From positions 372,001 through 436,000 of the forward strand of contig CAJUKZ010000002.1 in assembly GCA_910586995.1 (NCBI GenBank): DNA of 64,000 nucleotides, in the 5' to 3' direction. The notes under the pieces were generated by a model. The model was given only the letters and a program-made list of their open reading frames with translations. It was not told where the DNA came from and did not search any database. Below are positions 63,577 through 64,000 of this stretch, piece by piece; the first letter of the stretch is position 1, and the number at the start of each line of letters is the position of its first letter. The position numbers and the translations under genes were made by a program. Source of the DNA: an uncultured Muribaculaceae bacterium. Lineage in GTDB: Bacteria > Bacteroidota > Bacteroidia > Bacteroidales > Muribaculaceae.

Positions 63577-63613
63577 CAATCGGATAAACAAATTATGGAT
63601 GTTTATCCGATTG
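63577..63613 (-). terminator. Terminator of the DUF2795-like gene
   Basis: 13-bp perfect arms CAATCGGATAAAC (63577-63589) and GTTTATCCGATTG (63601-63613); on the minus strand six T follow directly. Confidence 0.88.
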
Positions 63614-63638
63614 ATATAATTTTTATTTACGCCGTGAC

Positions 63639-63860
63639 TTAATATTCCTCCTCGTTGAAGAAGAAGTCTTCTTTGGATGGATAGTCGGGCCAGATGTCTT
63701 CTATGCATTCGTATACTTCGCCTTCGTCTTCCATTTCCTGAAGGTTTTCGATCACTTCGAGTGGAGCGCCTGAGCGCATGGCATAGTCTATAAGTTCATC
63801 TTTGGTTGCGGGCCAGGGTGCGTCTTCCAGTTTTGATGCAAGTTCGAGTGTCCAATACAT
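63639..63860 (-). CDS. DUF2795-like small acidic protein
   Basis: A 73-residue, strongly acidic protein (MYWTLELASKLEDAPWPATK, later 'ENLQEMEDEGEVYECIEDIWPDYP', ending FFFNEEEY). The 'LEDAPWPATKDELIDYAMRSGAPLEVIENL' region matches the small DUF2795-type proteins I recall as widely conserved in Bacteroidetes. Function is unknown. It has its own terminator. Confidence 0.85.
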   Translation of the reverse strand: MYWTLELASKLEDAPWPATKDELIDYAMRSGAPLEVIENLQEMEDEGEVYECIEDIWPDYPSKEDFFFNEEEY

Positions 63861-63955
63861 TGTTTTACGATTATGTTAGGTGGTTGTACTTGTTTTCTAT
63901 ATTTTATACATACGTATCAGGCGCGCATAATGTTGTATGCCTGTACTTAAATATT

Positions 63956-64000
63956 TCAAAGCGCTCTGTTTTTATCCCAAGGTATGTCGGCTACACCTTT
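63956..64000 (-). CDS. Possible C-terminus of a gene entering from the right edge
   Basis: Fourteen codons then a stop on the minus strand, reading KGVADIPWDKNRAL. The composition is protein-like and the frame is open to the edge, but it is too short for certainty. If real, the DUF2795-like gene lies 95 bp downstream of it. Confidence 0.35.
   Translation of the reverse strand, partial: KGVADIPWDKNRAL

Larger units (their letters stand above)
63256..63638. other. 383-bp gap with an antitoxin remnant and a terminator
   Basis: Apart from the broken gene (63288-63449) and the terminator of the next gene (63577-63613), I see nothing coding. The 125 bp between them are AT-rich. Confidence 0.6.

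Noticed and set aside
1..64000. tRNA, rRNA genes, insertion sequences or prophage genes
   Set aside because: I looked on both strands and saw no cloverleaf, rRNA segment, transposase, integrase or phage structural gene.

Overview
The window looks like a chromosome segment of a gut-type Bacteroidales, most likely Muribaculaceae-like; the family assignment is my inference. The evidence is a complete 2492-residue SprA/Sov translocon of the type IX secretion system (T9SS), a type III glutamine synthetase, DUF4493/PCMD surface lipoproteins, a BspA-type leucine-rich repeat protein with a T9SS-like C-terminus, and repeated use of the Bacteroidetes promoter (a -33 TTG/TTTG about 23 nt before a -7 TAnnTTTG). 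Shine-Dalgarno sequences are generally absent.

Layout. 1-6447: an operon of three DUF4493/PCMD surface proteins, a terminator, then a secreted IdeS/Mac-like cysteine protease. 6473-16070: ruvA, sprA and a convergent NhaC antiporter. 16329-18145: a hipBA-type module with its own promoter and candidate operators. 18386-23457: a GT39 membrane glycosyltransferase, a small beta-barrel protein, an alpha-amylase lipoprotein and an FkbM methyltransferase whose promoter spacer is mostly a run of nine G. 23648-35937: metabolic and housekeeping genes (glutamine synthetase III, tryptophanase, sulfatase, ABC-F ATPase, acyltransferase, metallophosphoesterase, Tex, a short HPPK-like protein). 36098-41593: NlpC/P60 hydrolase, a fused NapH/NapG-like polyferredoxin, a Tat-exported aldo/keto-reductase ferredoxin and a class I fumarase. 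41680-45696: sigma factor with a membrane partner, ligA and a SpoU-type methyltransferase. 45848-53582: Cys/His-rich small protein, an RND efflux system with a His-rich adaptor, and an AspT/YidE-type transporter.

53694-64000 is accessory in character and in places more AT-rich. It holds a transmembrane Ser/Thr kinase with a duplicated ectodomain, a putative regulator behind a four-box palindrome, an apparent free-standing structured RNA (about 56050-56328) with its own promoter and terminator, an orphan 133-residue protein, the BspA-like protein with near-identical 69-bp repeats, and a two-gene cassette pairing a ParB-like/OLD-type ATPase with a TOPRIM-like protein. The window closes with a broken antitoxin-like gene and a DUF2795-like gene.

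How the genes fit together: SprA would export T9SS cargo such as the BspA-like protein. The surface lipoproteins, amylase, sulfatase and IdeS-like protease suggest glycan use and host interaction. The ATPase/TOPRIM pair and the RNA locus are the best candidates for undescribed biology. All functions come from reading the sequence; no database search was run.
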